Shown here: positions 15,755 through 23,887 of the stretch, piece by piece | How positions within the stretch are numbered: position 1 is the stretch's first letter | How the letters are laid out: the number at the start of each line of letters is the position of its first letter | Assembly (NCBI RefSeq): GCF_028737215.1 | Contig: NZ_JAQZAM010000022.1 | Location: 1 to 64,000, forward strand | Length of the DNA stretch: 64,000 nucleotides | Direction of reading: 5' to 3' | Source: Actinomycetospora chibensis | GTDB lineage: Bacteria > Actinomycetota > Actinomycetes > Mycobacteriales > Pseudonocardiaceae | Translations under genes and position numbers: made by a program | The notes under the pieces: generated by a model | The model's input: the letters and a program-made list of their open reading frames with translations, nothing else | Told to the model about the DNA's origin: nothing | The model's database searches: none

Positions 15755-16825
15755 GTGATCGAGCCTTACCAGGTGGTCGGCCTGATCCCGACGATGCGCG
15801 GGATCCGGTACCGGGACGAGATCAAGCACAACCTCGAGCACCTCGAGCACCTGGCGAAGGCGGCGTCCTGGCTCTCGGCGATGGCGCTGCCGGTCCGCCT
15901 GATCACCATCCCGGAAGGCGCGCTGCAGGGCTTCAACGACGAGGTGCTCGATCACGACCACGAGTGGTTCGCGCGCGAGTGCGCGATCGACATCCCCGGC
16001 CCCGAGACCGAAGCGCTCGGTCGGATGGCGGCCACCTACGACGCCTACGTGATGGCGACCGCCAAGGCGCGACACCCCGAGTTCCCCGGCCGGTTCTTCA
16101 ACGTCGGGTTCGCGATCTCCCCGCAGCAGGAGATCGTGCTCGTCCACCACAAGGTCACGCCGCTGCAGCCCGTCGAGCACTCGGTCACCCCGCACAACGT
16201 GTGGGACCGGTGGGTGGAGCTCTACGGCGACGGGCTCGACGCCTTCTACCCGGTCGCCGACACCGAGATCGGGCGCCTCGGGATCATGATGGCCAACGAG
16301 GCGTCCTACCCGGAGAACGCACGCGGGCTGGCGATGAACGGCTGCGAGGTGGCCTACCGCGGGCCCTACCCGCACCCGCACGCCGGCAACGGTTTCTACG
16401 AGATCCAGAACAGGGCGCGGGCGCTGGACAACAACATGTACGTCGTCGCCAACCAGGTGGGCACGTACTACCTGTACACGGACTCCGACGTCCCGATCGA
16501 CACCTTCGGCTCACCGAGCATGATCTGCGACTACCGCGGCTCCGTGGTGGGTGAGGTCGGGTACGCGGGCCACTCCACCTACCTGGCCGGCACCGTCGAC
16601 ATCGGGGCGCTGCGGGACTTCCGGGCCCGCGCCCAGTTCGGCAACTGGCTCAAGGACCTCACGACCGAGCAGTACCGGGCGATCTACCGGGACCCGATCT
16701 ACCCGAAGAACCTCTACCTCGACCGCGCGCCCTACGACCACGCGGAGTACCGCCGTGAGGTGACCGAGAAGCAGATCGAGCTCCTGCACTCCCGCGACGT
16801 GTGGCGCCGCCCCGACCGGTCCTGA
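15755..16825 (+). CDS. Nitrilase-superfamily protein lacking the catalytic cysteine
   Basis: A 356-residue carbon-nitrogen hydrolase-fold protein similar to aliphatic amidases. The catalytic Glu (E54 in IPEGALQG) and Lys (K133 in HHKVTP) are present, but the nucleophile elbow reads GIMMANEASYPE, where active members read G-x-x-I-C-x-x-x-x-F-P-E; residue 180 is Ala (codon GCC at 16292) instead of Cys. As read, it could bind an amide or nitrile but not hydrolyse it by the standard mechanism. It starts 13 bp after the purine permease and precedes the SfnG-type gene by 226 bp. Possible roles are a regulatory or scaffold pseudoenzyme. The fold call is firm; activity is doubtful. Confidence 0.8.
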   Translation: MIEPYQVVGLIPTMRGIRYRDEIKHNLEHLEHLAKAASWLSAMALPVRLITIPEGALQGFNDEVLDHDHEWFARECAIDIPGPETEALGRMAATYDAYVMATAKARHPEFPGRFFNVGFAISPQQEIVLVHHKVTPLQPVEHSVTPHNVWDRWVELYGDGLDAFYPVADTEIGRLGIMMANEASYPENARGLAMNGCEVAYRGPYPHPHAGNGFYEIQNRARALDNNMYVVANQVGTYYLYTDSDVPIDTFGSPSMICDYRGSVVGEVGYAGHSTYLAGTVDIGALRDFRARAQFGNWLKDLTTEQYRAIYRDPIYPKNLYLDRAPYDHAEYRREVTEKQIELLHSRDVWRRPDRS

Positions 16826-16872
16826 GAGCGGCCCGATCGCGTCACCGGGGTGTGACCGGCACCCGGCTCCGG

Positions 16873-16878
16873 TTGACA
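16873..16878 (+). promoter_or_regulatory. Possible -35 box upstream of the SfnG-type gene
   Basis: A perfect TTGACA stands in the 226-bp gap between the nitrilase-like and SfnG-type genes. No clear -10 is visible at 16-18 bp, so this is a weak call. The leader downstream would be about 140 nt; I see no riboswitch I can recognise in it. Confidence 0.25.
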
Positions 16879-17051
16879 GGTTCTCGCGGTACCGGAAGCG
16901 TCGGGCGCGATGGGTTGGACACCACTGACGCGCCGTCGGCACGTCGACCACGGGAAGCTCGCGACCACGCTCTGTCGCTGAGCTCCCTTCCTCCCCCGAT
17001 CTCCCGCGCGGTCCTCCCGCGCCCCACCCCTCTTCGAGGAGGCACACAGCC

Positions 17052-18182
17052 GTGTCCGTCGGCATCCCCACCCAGCCGCTCAAGTTCGCCTACTGGGTCC
17101 CCAACGTCTCGGGCGGGCTGGTCACCAGCGGCATCGAGCAGCGCACCGACTGGAACTGGGACTACAACCGCGACACCGCGATCGCCGCCGAGAACAACGG
17201 TTTCGAGTACGCGCTCTCGCAGGTCCGGTACATGGCGAGCTACTCCGCCGAGTACCAGCACGAGTCCACGTCGCTGTCCCTGGCGATCATGATGGCCACC
17301 GAGCGCCTCAAGGTCATGGCCGCGGTGCACCCGGGAATGTGGCATCCCGGGGTGTTCGCCAACTTCGGTGCCACCGCCGACCACCTGACGAACGGGCGCT
17401 TCGCGACCAACGTCGTCTCGGGCTGGTTCAAGGGCGAGTTCACCGCGTTCGGCGAGCCGTGGCTCGAGCACGACGAGCGCTACCGGCGCACCGAGGAGTT
17501 CATCTCCTGCCTCAAGGGCATCTGGGAGCAGGACCACTTCGAGTTCAAGGGCGACTTCTACCGCTTCCACGACTACTCGCTGAAGCCCAAGCCCCTGAAC
17601 ACCCCGGAGCGCCCGCACCCGGAGATCTTCCAGGGCGGCAACTCGACGGCCGCGCAGAAGATGGCCGGTCGCGTGTCGGACTTCTACTTCTCCAACGGCA
17701 AGGACTTCGACGGCGTCACCGAGCAGCTCGACGTCATCAACGCGACCGCGGCCGAGCACGACCGCTCCGTGAAGTTCGGGCTCAACGGCTTCATGATCGT
17801 CCGCGACACCGAGAAGGAGGCCCGGGACACCCTGCGCGAGATCGTCGACAAGGCGAACGTCGAGCAGGTCGAGGGGTTCCGGCAGGCGGTGCAGCAGGCC
17901 GGCGCATCGGCGTCGGACAAGAAGGGCATGTGGGCGGACTCCTCGTTCGAGGACCTCGTCCAGTACAACGACGGCTTCAAGACCCAGCTGATCGGCACCG
18001 CCGAGCAGGTCGCCGAGCGCCTCGTCGAGTACAAGAAGCTCGGCGTCGACCTCTCCCTGCTGTGCTTCCTGCACGTCAAGGAGGAGATCGAGCAGTTCGG
18101 CGAGAAGGTGCTGCCGATCATCCGCGAGATGGAGGCCGAGCTCCCCGACGCCGAGCCGGCGCCGGCGCTCGCCCAGGCCTGA
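17052..18182 (+). CDS. sfnG: SfnG-type FMNH2-dependent dimethylsulfone monooxygenase
   Basis: A 376-residue luciferase-like flavin monooxygenase. It matches recalled SfnG sequences closely: FAYWVPNVSGGLV at the start, YNRDTA, YALSQVRYMA, QHESTSLS, TNGRFATNVVSGWFKGEF, EHDERYRRTEEFI, FYRFHDYSLKPKPL, SSFEDLVQYNDGFKTQLIGT. SfnG oxidises dimethylsulfone with FMNH2 and O2 to methanesulfinate plus formaldehyde, which frees organosulfur for use. A GAGGAGG Shine-Dalgarno is 9-10 nt before the GTG. The partner flavin reductase is not in this window. The gene is convergent with an orphan substrate-binding lipoprotein, separated by a 40-bp palindrome. A broader sulfone/sulfonate substrate is possible. 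Confidence 0.75.
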   Translation: MSVGIPTQPLKFAYWVPNVSGGLVTSGIEQRTDWNWDYNRDTAIAAENNGFEYALSQVRYMASYSAEYQHESTSLSLAIMMATERLKVMAAVHPGMWHPGVFANFGATADHLTNGRFATNVVSGWFKGEFTAFGEPWLEHDERYRRTEEFISCLKGIWEQDHFEFKGDFYRFHDYSLKPKPLNTPERPHPEIFQGGNSTAAQKMAGRVSDFYFSNGKDFDGVTEQLDVINATAAEHDRSVKFGLNGFMIVRDTEKEARDTLREIVDKANVEQVEGFRQAVQQAGASASDKKGMWADSSFEDLVQYNDGFKTQLIGTAEQVAERLVEYKKLGVDLSLLCFLHVKEEIEQFGEKVLPIIREMEAELPDAEPAPALAQA

Positions 18183-18188
18183 CCCCCC

Positions 18189-18228
18189 GTGAGCGGACTT
18201 CGGGGCTATAGCCCCGAAGTCCGCTCAC
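18189..18228. terminator. 40-bp perfect palindrome, bidirectional terminator
   Basis: Two 20-bp arms, starting GTGAGCGGACTTCGGGGCTA, are exactly complementary with no spacer. It lies 6 bp after the SfnG-type stop and 37 bp after the stop of the convergent binding-protein gene. Confidence 0.85.
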
Positions 18229-18265
18229 GGTGCCTCGGGGTGGCGTCCACGAGGCCCGGGGGCGC

Positions 18266-19276
18266 TCAGGCCGGTGGCCCGAGCATCGGCGCGACGTCGA
18301 TCCGGCCCGGCACCAGGCCGAACTGCGTCATCAGGTCGGCCACCCGCTGCAGGCGCGTCGCGTCGAGCGACTGGGGGAACGTGCCGATGGTGATGAGCGA
18401 GGCCGTCGACTGGTCGATCCGGACGTAGGTCGGGAGCACCTGCTCGACGTTGCGACGGTCCGAGGCCGCCTGCTGCCCGCGGGCCATCGCGCGCTGGAAG
18501 GCCGCGACGGTGCGCGGGTTCTCCCGGGCGAAGGCCTCCGTGGTGCCGTAGCCGGCGATCGGGATGTCGGCGGTCGGGCCGGACGCCGTGTCGAGGACCG
18601 GGAGGGCGCCGAGGCTGCGCGAGGCCGAGGTGATGAACGGTTCGACCATCGCGGCGGCGTCGACGCGCCCGGTGGCCAGTGCTGCGCCCATCTCCGGGAA
18701 CGGGATCTCCACGAACTGCACGGAATTCGGGTCGACGCCGTTGGTCTGCAGGGCGGACCGGGCGTTGAGCTCGACGATGTTGCGGAACGTGTTCACCGCG
18801 ACGCGTCGCCCCGCGAGATCGCGCGGAGTGCGCACCGCGCCGTCGGGTCGGGCGAGGAGCAGGAAAGCGTTCGCATCCGCCTGATATCCGTCCGACACCA
18901 GACGGAATTGTCCGACACCCTGACTCTGCGCAAGAAAGAACGACACGTAGTTGCCGAATGCGACGTCGAGACGTCCGCCGACCAGGCCCGGCGTCGAGGC
19001 CGCACCGCCCTGGGCCGCGATCGGCTCCACCATCAGGCCCTCCTCCCGGAAGAACCCGCGCTGCTGGGCCAGGTAGAACGACGCCGTGTCGACGATGTCG
19101 AGCATGCCGACGCGCAGTGTGGACCGCTCCGGCCCACCGTCCCGGGGGCTCGCCGGCGCCGCGTCGTCGGCGCCCGACGCCGAGCATCCCGAGAGGGCGA
19201 GAGCGAGCACAATCGTCAGCAATCGGATGAAGAGTGATCGCAGCGGATACGGCCGATAACTGGTTCGATTGCGCAC
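18266..19276 (-). CDS. ABC transporter substrate-binding lipoprotein (sulfonate/nitrate/taurine SsuA-NMT1 type)
   Basis: A 336-residue exported lipoprotein: signal peptide with lipobox LSGC (about residue 30), then the SsuA/TauA/NMT1 fold (GMLDIVDTASFYLAQQRGFFREEGL; GLVGGRLDVAFGNYVSFFLAQ; DLAGRRVAVNTFRN; GRVDAAAMVEPF). Such proteins deliver alkanesulfonates, taurine, nitrate or thiamine precursors to an ABC importer. No permease or ATPase is nearby, so it is an orphan or pairs with a system elsewhere. Proximity to SfnG makes an organosulfur ligand plausible. The GTG start has AGGAGG 6 nt upstream. Local base composition before the gene is slightly less GC-rich than its neighbours. Confidence 0.8.
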   Translation of the reverse strand: MRNRTSYRPYPLRSLFIRLLTIVLALALSGCSASGADDAAPASPRDGGPERSTLRVGMLDIVDTASFYLAQQRGFFREEGLMVEPIAAQGGAASTPGLVGGRLDVAFGNYVSFFLAQSQGVGQFRLVSDGYQADANAFLLLARPDGAVRTPRDLAGRRVAVNTFRNIVELNARSALQTNGVDPNSVQFVEIPFPEMGAALATGRVDAAAMVEPFITSASRSLGALPVLDTASGPTADIPIAGYGTTEAFARENPRTVAAFQRAMARGQQAASDRRNVEQVLPTYVRIDQSTASLITIGTFPQSLDATRLQRVADLMTQFGLVPGRIDVAPMLGPPA

Positions 19277-19489
19277 AATCAACCTCCTTTCGGGCGAGCG
19301 TGGCCCGGTTCCGGATCGGCCCTTCGTCGTAATGGGCGATAGAAGGCCACGATCGGGTGTCGCCCGACTCACGAACAAGCTACCGTCATTCCACAGAGCG
19401 TCAGCAATGGTCGCCATTTCGTAGGGGGATATCCACCGACATCGGGGTCGGGCGTCCCGTGATCTCACCGGGCCGCCGGCTCGCGAGGC

Positions 19490-22090
19490 GTGGCCCTTCG
19501 CAGTCTCATCCGACGATGGGGGTCGTCCGTGGCCGAGGGCAGCGAATCCGCCGTGCCCCGGGTCGACCCGCGTCCCGACCCTCGTCCCTGGGCTCCCAGC
19601 CGGTGGCGTGTCCGCACCAAGGTCGTCGCCGTCGTCCTCGTCCCGCTCCTGCTCGCGCTGGTCCTTGCCGCGGTCACCGTCGGCAACCAGCTCGCCGAGC
19701 GGAGCGCGCTGCAGCAGGTGGCGGCCGGGACCCGGCTCAGCGGCACGGTGGCGGGCCTCGTCGACGCGCTGCAGATCGAGCGCAGCGAGGCCACGGCGTT
19801 CGTCGCCGCCGACCGGCGTTCCGACCGCACGCCGCTGGATCTGGCCGCCGATCGCGTCGACCGGGCCGTGGGGGCGCTGCGCGACGCCGGGCCCTCGGTG
19901 ACCGATCTCGACCCCGGCGTGCAGGACCGCTACGCCGTCGCGCTCGCCCGTCTCGACGGCCTCGGGGCGCTGCGGTCGGCCGCGGTCGCGACCCGGTACC
20001 CGGCCCCCAGCGTGGTCACCTCCTACACCGGCTTCGTCGAGCCCCTGCTCGACCTCGCCCGCGACGTCGCCGGGACGGCCGGTCAGACCGCTGTCGTGCG
20101 TCCGGCGACGAGCCTCGCCGCCCTGGGCCGGGCGAAGGAGCAGGCCGAGATCCAGCACGCCCTGCTCCTGGTCGCGGCCGCCGGGGGGACGTTCCCGTCG
20201 GGGGACGGCGAGGCCCTGCGCAGCGCGGTGGCCGAGCAGGCCGCCGCCACCGCCGAGTTCGAGGCGGGGGCGTCGCCGGCGCAGGTCCAGGTCTTCGAGG
20301 ACACCGTGGCCGGGCCGGAGGTCGACCAGCGCATCCGCATCCTGCAGACCGCGCTGCTGCGCGACGGCGGGGGACAACCACCGGGGGTCGACCCCGTGGC
20401 CTGGGACCGCGCCGCGGGCGCCACCCGCGAGGCGATGCGGACCGTCGAGACCGGCCTGTTCACCGAGCTCGAGGGCACCGCCGACGCGCTCGTCTCCCGG
20501 GCCGGCACCACCGTGCTGATCGTGGCGGTGGCCGTCGTCCTCGGGGTCCTGCTCGCCGTCGTGCTGGCGGCCCTGATCGCGGGCTCGTTGATCACGCCCC
20601 TGCGGCGCCTGCGCTACTCGGCACTCGACGTGGCCGAACGCCGCCTCCCCACGTCGATCCAGCGCCTCGAGGAGGGGAGCGGGGACGAGGAGGACACCGA
20701 CGTCGAGCCGGTCCCGATCCACACCGACGAGGAGGTCGGGGAGGTGGCCCGCGCGTTCGACACCGTCCACCGCGAGGCCGTGCGACTGGCCGGCGAGCAG
20801 GCCCGGCTGCGCACCAACCTCAACGCGCTGTTCGTCAACCTCTCCCGGCGCTCCCAGGGGCTGGTGGAGCGCCAGCTGCTCGTCATCGACTCCCTCGAGG
20901 GCCGGGAGGAGGACCCGGACGTCCTCGCCGAGCTGTTCGCACTCGACCACCTCGCGACCCGCCTGCGCCGCAACGGTGAGAACCTCCTGGTGCTGGGCGG
21001 CTCGGCGCCGGCACGGGGTGGCACCGACCCCGTGCCGTTGACCGACGTGGTCCGCGCGGCGGTCGGGGAGATCGAGGACTACACGCGCGTCGACGTCCGC
21101 CCGGCGCCGGCCGTCCACGTCCGCGGGGGTCCTGCGGACGACCTCACCCACCTGCTCGCCGAGCTCCTCGACAACGCGACCACCTACTCGCCGCCCGGTG
21201 CCCCGGTGGTGGTCAGCGCCTCGCGCGCGCCCGACGGGGGGCTGGTCCTCGAGGTCACCGACCAGGGCCTCGGCATGGACGCCGACGAGCTCGCCGAGGC
21301 GAACGCCCGGCTCGAGCGCCCCGTCCTGCTCGACAGCTCGGTGCCGCGCCAGATGGGCCTGTTCGTGGTCGGCGCGCTCGCACGCCGGCACGACATCGTC
21401 GCCCGGCTGCTCCCCGGTGACGACGGAGGGATCGCGGCGAGCGTGCAGGTGCCCGCCGCGCTGCTCGTCCGCCCGGTGCGGGTCGAGCCGGACCCGGTGG
21501 TCCCGGCGCCGCGCGCCGGTGCGGCCGGCGATCCGGTGGGCGACCCGGAGAGCGATCCCCTGACCGACCGCCTTCCCGTCGTCGGGGTCGAGGACGGTGC
21601 GGACGAGAGCCCGATCTTCCGGGAGATGTGCTCGGCGTGGTTCTCCGAGGAGGGTCCGCCGGCGCCCCGGGCGTCCGCGGAGGACGCGGCGCCCGCGTGG
21701 CGCTCGACCGCCGACGAGGGATGGCGTGCCGTCGCCGCGCGCACCGCGGGGACGACGGAGACGCCGCGCGAGCAGACCGGGTCCGGGTTGCCCCGACGCC
21801 GCCGCGGCGCCGAGCTCGTGCCGGGGGGCGCCCCCGCCGAGGCGGACGACGTGCCGCGGCCGCGCCGGGCCGTCGACGCGGAGGCCCTGCGGGGGCGGAT
21901 GGGCTCGTTCCAGGACGGCATCCGGCGGGGACGCCGCGACGTCGACACGGACTCGTTCGAGCAGGTCGACGGCGAGAGCGACACCGACATCGACATCGAC
22001 ACCGACACCGACACCGACCCCGGCGAGCCCTTCGACGCCGGTGCCGGTGCCGCGGCCGGCGGCGGGCACCACGATCAGGGAGGTCGATGA
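19490..22090 (+). CDS. cvnA: Conservon sensor ATPase CvnA (nitrate-sensor-like, HAMP, GHKL)
   Basis: An 866-residue membrane sensor. A transmembrane helix (about 45-65) precedes an extracytoplasmic helical domain like nitrate/nitrite-sensing NIT domains (about 70-320), a second helix (about 342-365), a HAMP linker, a helical region with NLSRRSQGLVERQLLVIDSLE where a histidine kinase would place its phospho-His, and a GHKL ATPase (N-box LLAELLDNATTYSPP, G1 DQGLGMDADEL). The tail is disordered with GLPRRRRGAELVPGG and a Ser/Asp-Ile repeat (hexanucleotide GACACC/GACATC array near 21979-22020). It leads a cvnABCD operon; CvnA works with a Roadblock protein, a DUF742 protein and a GTPase at the membrane. 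The GTG start lacks a strong Shine-Dalgarno; GTG at 19530 is an alternative. Confidence 0.85.
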   Translation: MALRSLIRRWGSSVAEGSESAVPRVDPRPDPRPWAPSRWRVRTKVVAVVLVPLLLALVLAAVTVGNQLAERSALQQVAAGTRLSGTVAGLVDALQIERSEATAFVAADRRSDRTPLDLAADRVDRAVGALRDAGPSVTDLDPGVQDRYAVALARLDGLGALRSAAVATRYPAPSVVTSYTGFVEPLLDLARDVAGTAGQTAVVRPATSLAALGRAKEQAEIQHALLLVAAAGGTFPSGDGEALRSAVAEQAAATAEFEAGASPAQVQVFEDTVAGPEVDQRIRILQTALLRDGGGQPPGVDPVAWDRAAGATREAMRTVETGLFTELEGTADALVSRAGTTVLIVAVAVVLGVLLAVVLAALIAGSLITPLRRLRYSALDVAERRLPTSIQRLEEGSGDEEDTDVEPVPIHTDEEVGEVARAFDTVHREAVRLAGEQARLRTNLNALFVNLSRRSQGLVERQLLVIDSLEGREEDPDVLAELFALDHLATRLRRNGENLLVLGGSAPARGGTDPVPLTDVVRAAVGEIEDYTRVDVRPAPAVHVRGGPADDLTHLLAELLDNATTYSPPGAPVVVSASRAPDGGLVLEVTDQGLGMDADELAEANARLERPVLLDSSVPRQMGLFVVGALARRHDIVARLLPGDDGGIAASVQVPAALLVRPVRVEPDPVVPAPRAGAAGDPVGDPESDPLTDRLPVVGVEDGADESPIFREMCSAWFSEEGPPAPRASAEDAAPAWRSTADEGWRAVAARTAGTTETPREQTGSGLPRRRRGAELVPGGAPAEADDVPRPRRAVDAEALRGRMGSFQDGIRRGRRDVDTDSFEQVDGESDTDIDIDTDTDTDPGEPFDAGAGAAAGGGHHDQGGR

Positions 22091-22091
22091 C

Positions 22092-22511
22092 GTGACCGGG
22101 ACCCCTCCCACGCACCGCTTCTCCTGGCTGGTCGACGACTTCGTCGGGCGGGTCCCCGGCGTCGCCCACGCCGTGGTGATCTCCGTGGACGGTCTGCTGC
22201 TGACCCGCTCGGAGCACCTGCCCGACGAGCGGGCGGACCAGCTGGCCGCGATCGCCTCGGGGCTCGTGAGCCTGGCGGGAGGGGCGGCGCGGTGCTTCGA
22301 CGCCGGCGAGGTCGTCCAGACCGTCGTCGAGACGGACCACGGCGTGGTGCTGCTCATGGCCATCCGGGACGGCTCGAGCCTCGTCTGCCTGGCCACCTCC
22401 GACTGCGACCGCGGCCTGGTCGGCTACGAGATGACCCTCCTGGCCGACCGGGTGGGGAAGGCCCTCACCCCGGCGGTGCGTCGCGAGCTGCGCACCGCCC
22501 GGGCGACATGA
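22092..22511 (+). CDS. cvnB: Conservon Roadblock/LC7 protein CvnB
   Basis: A 139-residue Roadblock/LC7-domain protein (LVDDFVGRVPGVAHAVVISVDGLLLTRSEHLP... DQLAAIASGLVSLAGGAA). In conservons it is the regulatory partner of the GTPase and is thought to act as a GTPase-activating or scaffolding factor. The GTG start lies 1 bp after the cvnA stop, and its stop overlaps the cvnC start (ATGA, 22508-22511), so it sits tightly in the operon. Confidence 0.88.
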   Translation: MTGTPPTHRFSWLVDDFVGRVPGVAHAVVISVDGLLLTRSEHLPDERADQLAAIASGLVSLAGGAARCFDAGEVVQTVVETDHGVVLLMAIRDGSSLVCLATSDCDRGLVGYEMTLLADRVGKALTPAVRRELRTARAT

Positions 22512-22855
22512 CCTCCGGCGCCGGACCCGAGCGCTCCCCGCGTGTCCGGCCCTACACGATGACCCGCGGGCGCACGCGGACCGGAGTGGCGCTCGCGGTG
22601 GAGACACTCGTCGAGACGGCCTCGGGTGCCGATCCCCGGGGTGCGCCGCAGGAGCAGCAGGCGATCTGCCGGCTGTGCGTCCGCCCGATCTCGGTGGCCG
22701 AGGTGTCGGCCCGGATCGCCCTGCCCCTCGGCGTGGTGCGGGTGCTCCTCGACGACATGGCCGGCGACGGTCTCGTCGTGCTGCACGTGGCCTCGACCGA
22801 TCGTCCCGACCTGGCGCTGATGGAGAGGGTGCTCGATGGCCTCCAACGTCTCTGA
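22508..22855 (+). CDS. cvnC: Conservon DUF742 protein CvnC
   Basis: A 115-residue DUF742 protein: the N-terminal VRPYTMTRGRTRTG motif is the family signature, followed by a winged-helix-like region (EQQAICRLCVRPISVAEVSARIALPLGVVRVLLDDMAGDGLVVLH). It belongs to the CvnA-D membrane complex. Its last 20 bp overlap the start of the GTPase gene, the usual conservon layout. Confidence 0.88.
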   Translation: MTSGAGPERSPRVRPYTMTRGRTRTGVALAVETLVETASGADPRGAPQEQQAICRLCVRPISVAEVSARIALPLGVVRVLLDDMAGDGLVVLHVASTDRPDLALMERVLDGLQRL

Positions 22856-23409
22856 CATCGCCCCGCCGCAGGCGTCCCCCGCCCCGGCGAAGATCGTCGT
22901 CGCCGGGGTTCGGGGTCGGGAAGACCACCTTCGTCGGTGCGGTGTCCGAGATCGCGCCCCTGGTCACCGAGGCCGTGATGACCGAGGCGGGCGCCGGGGT
23001 CGACGAGCTCCCGCCGGCCCCCGGGAAGACCACGACCACCGTCGCCATGGACTTCAGGCGGATCTCCCTGCCCTCGGACCTGATCCTCTACCTGTTCGGC
23101 ACGCCGGGACAGGAGCGGTTCTGGTTCATGTGGGACGACCTCGTGCGCGGGGCGATCGGTGCCGTGGTCCTCGCCGACACCCGCCGGCTCGACGCGTGCT
23201 TCGCGGCCATGGACTTCTTCGAGGCTCGCGGGCTGCCCTACGTCGTCGGCGTCAACTCCTTCGACGGGGCCCGCCGGCACGACCTCGACGAGGTCCGGGA
23301 GGCGATGGAGCTCCCGGCGGGCACGCCGCTGCGCTACTGCGACGCCCGGGAGTCGACCGTCGAGATGCTCGTCGTGCTGGTGCGGCACGCGATGGCGCGG
23401 GCCTCGTGA
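22836..23409 (+). pseudogene. cvnD: Conservon GTPase CvnD with a frameshift in the P-loop
   Basis: The start codon ATG at 22836 opens MASNVSDIAPPQASPAPAKIVVAG in one frame, but the continuation GFGVGKTTFVGAVSEI... is read from 22909 in the next frame, up to the TGA at 23407. The join is in GCC-GGGG-TTC at 22902-22910: compared with the family KIVVAGGFGVGKTT, two bases of the second Gly codon are missing (or one is extra). All downstream motifs are intact: GFGVGKTT (G1), FGTPGQERF (G3), VNSFDG (the Cvn version of G4). About 190 residues after repair. As written the GTPase would not be made, unless by slippage; a G-run sequencing error is equally possible. Confidence 0.85.
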
Positions 23410-23529
23410 GCGGGGCCCGTGTCGTGGGGGGCCCGATGGACGTCGTACGAGATGATCTCGAGCTCGAGCTGCTGGTCGCCCGGATGGACCGGGGCTCTCG
23501 ACGTTCGACGACGCGTCGTGGGACCGCGC

Positions 23530-23835
23530 TGGTCGTCGCCCGCCGACGCCGGCCACAGCGCCGCCCGGGCGGCCGTGGAGCCTCCCGCCGCGGGCGTCAC
23601 CGACGCCGGCCTCCCGCAGCGGGATCCCCTCGCGCAGCTCGTCCCGGGGGCGATCGACGCGCCGCACCGCCCGGCGTCCGGGCCCCGACGTCGCGGCCCG
23701 CCCGGCCCCGGCGGACCTCGAGGACCGGCTCGCCAGCTACCAGGACGGCCTCGCCGAGGGTCGGGCGGACCGGCCTGGGGAGACCCCGGAGCCGATCCCG
23801 CACCGGCGACCACCGCTGACGTCCCGCCTGCAATC
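23530..23835 (+). pseudogene. Relic of the 3' end of a second cvnA-type gene
   Basis: No intact gene fills 23410-23887. In one frame, from 23530, the DNA reads WSSPADAGHSAARAA... then GLPQRDPLAQLVPGAI (to about 23657); in the next frame, from about 23678, it reads PGPDVAARPAPADLEDRLASYQDGLAEGRADRPG. These segments match, in order, the disordered C-terminal end of CvnA proteins; the CvnA of this window has WRSTADEGWRAV, GLPRRRRGAELVPGG and EALRGRMGSFQDGIRRGRRD. The N-terminal sensor and ATPase parts are absent. It seems to be a truncated, frameshifted duplicate, perhaps left by recombination between conservons. Confidence 0.6.
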
Positions 23836-23887
23836 TCGGGGTGGCGCCCCGACGCGGGTGGGCGCGGTCGGGCGGAGCCTCGCGGCC

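Noticed and set aside
16826-17051. Possible riboswitch (for example SAM-type) in the 226-bp leader before the SfnG-type gene
   Set aside because: AGCTC/GAGCT can pair, but I could not find the conserved core of any riboswitch class; a covariance-model search would decide.
19277-19489. Signs of horizontal transfer in the slightly AT-richer gap before cvnA
   Set aside because: Only about 200 bp, no mobile-element genes, repeats or integration sites; normal divergent promoter region is simpler.
23407-23819. A separate gene in frame with the original cvnD start (continuing to 23819)
   Set aside because: It is the out-of-frame extension after the cvnD frameshift and yields an Arg/Pro-rich product without motifs.
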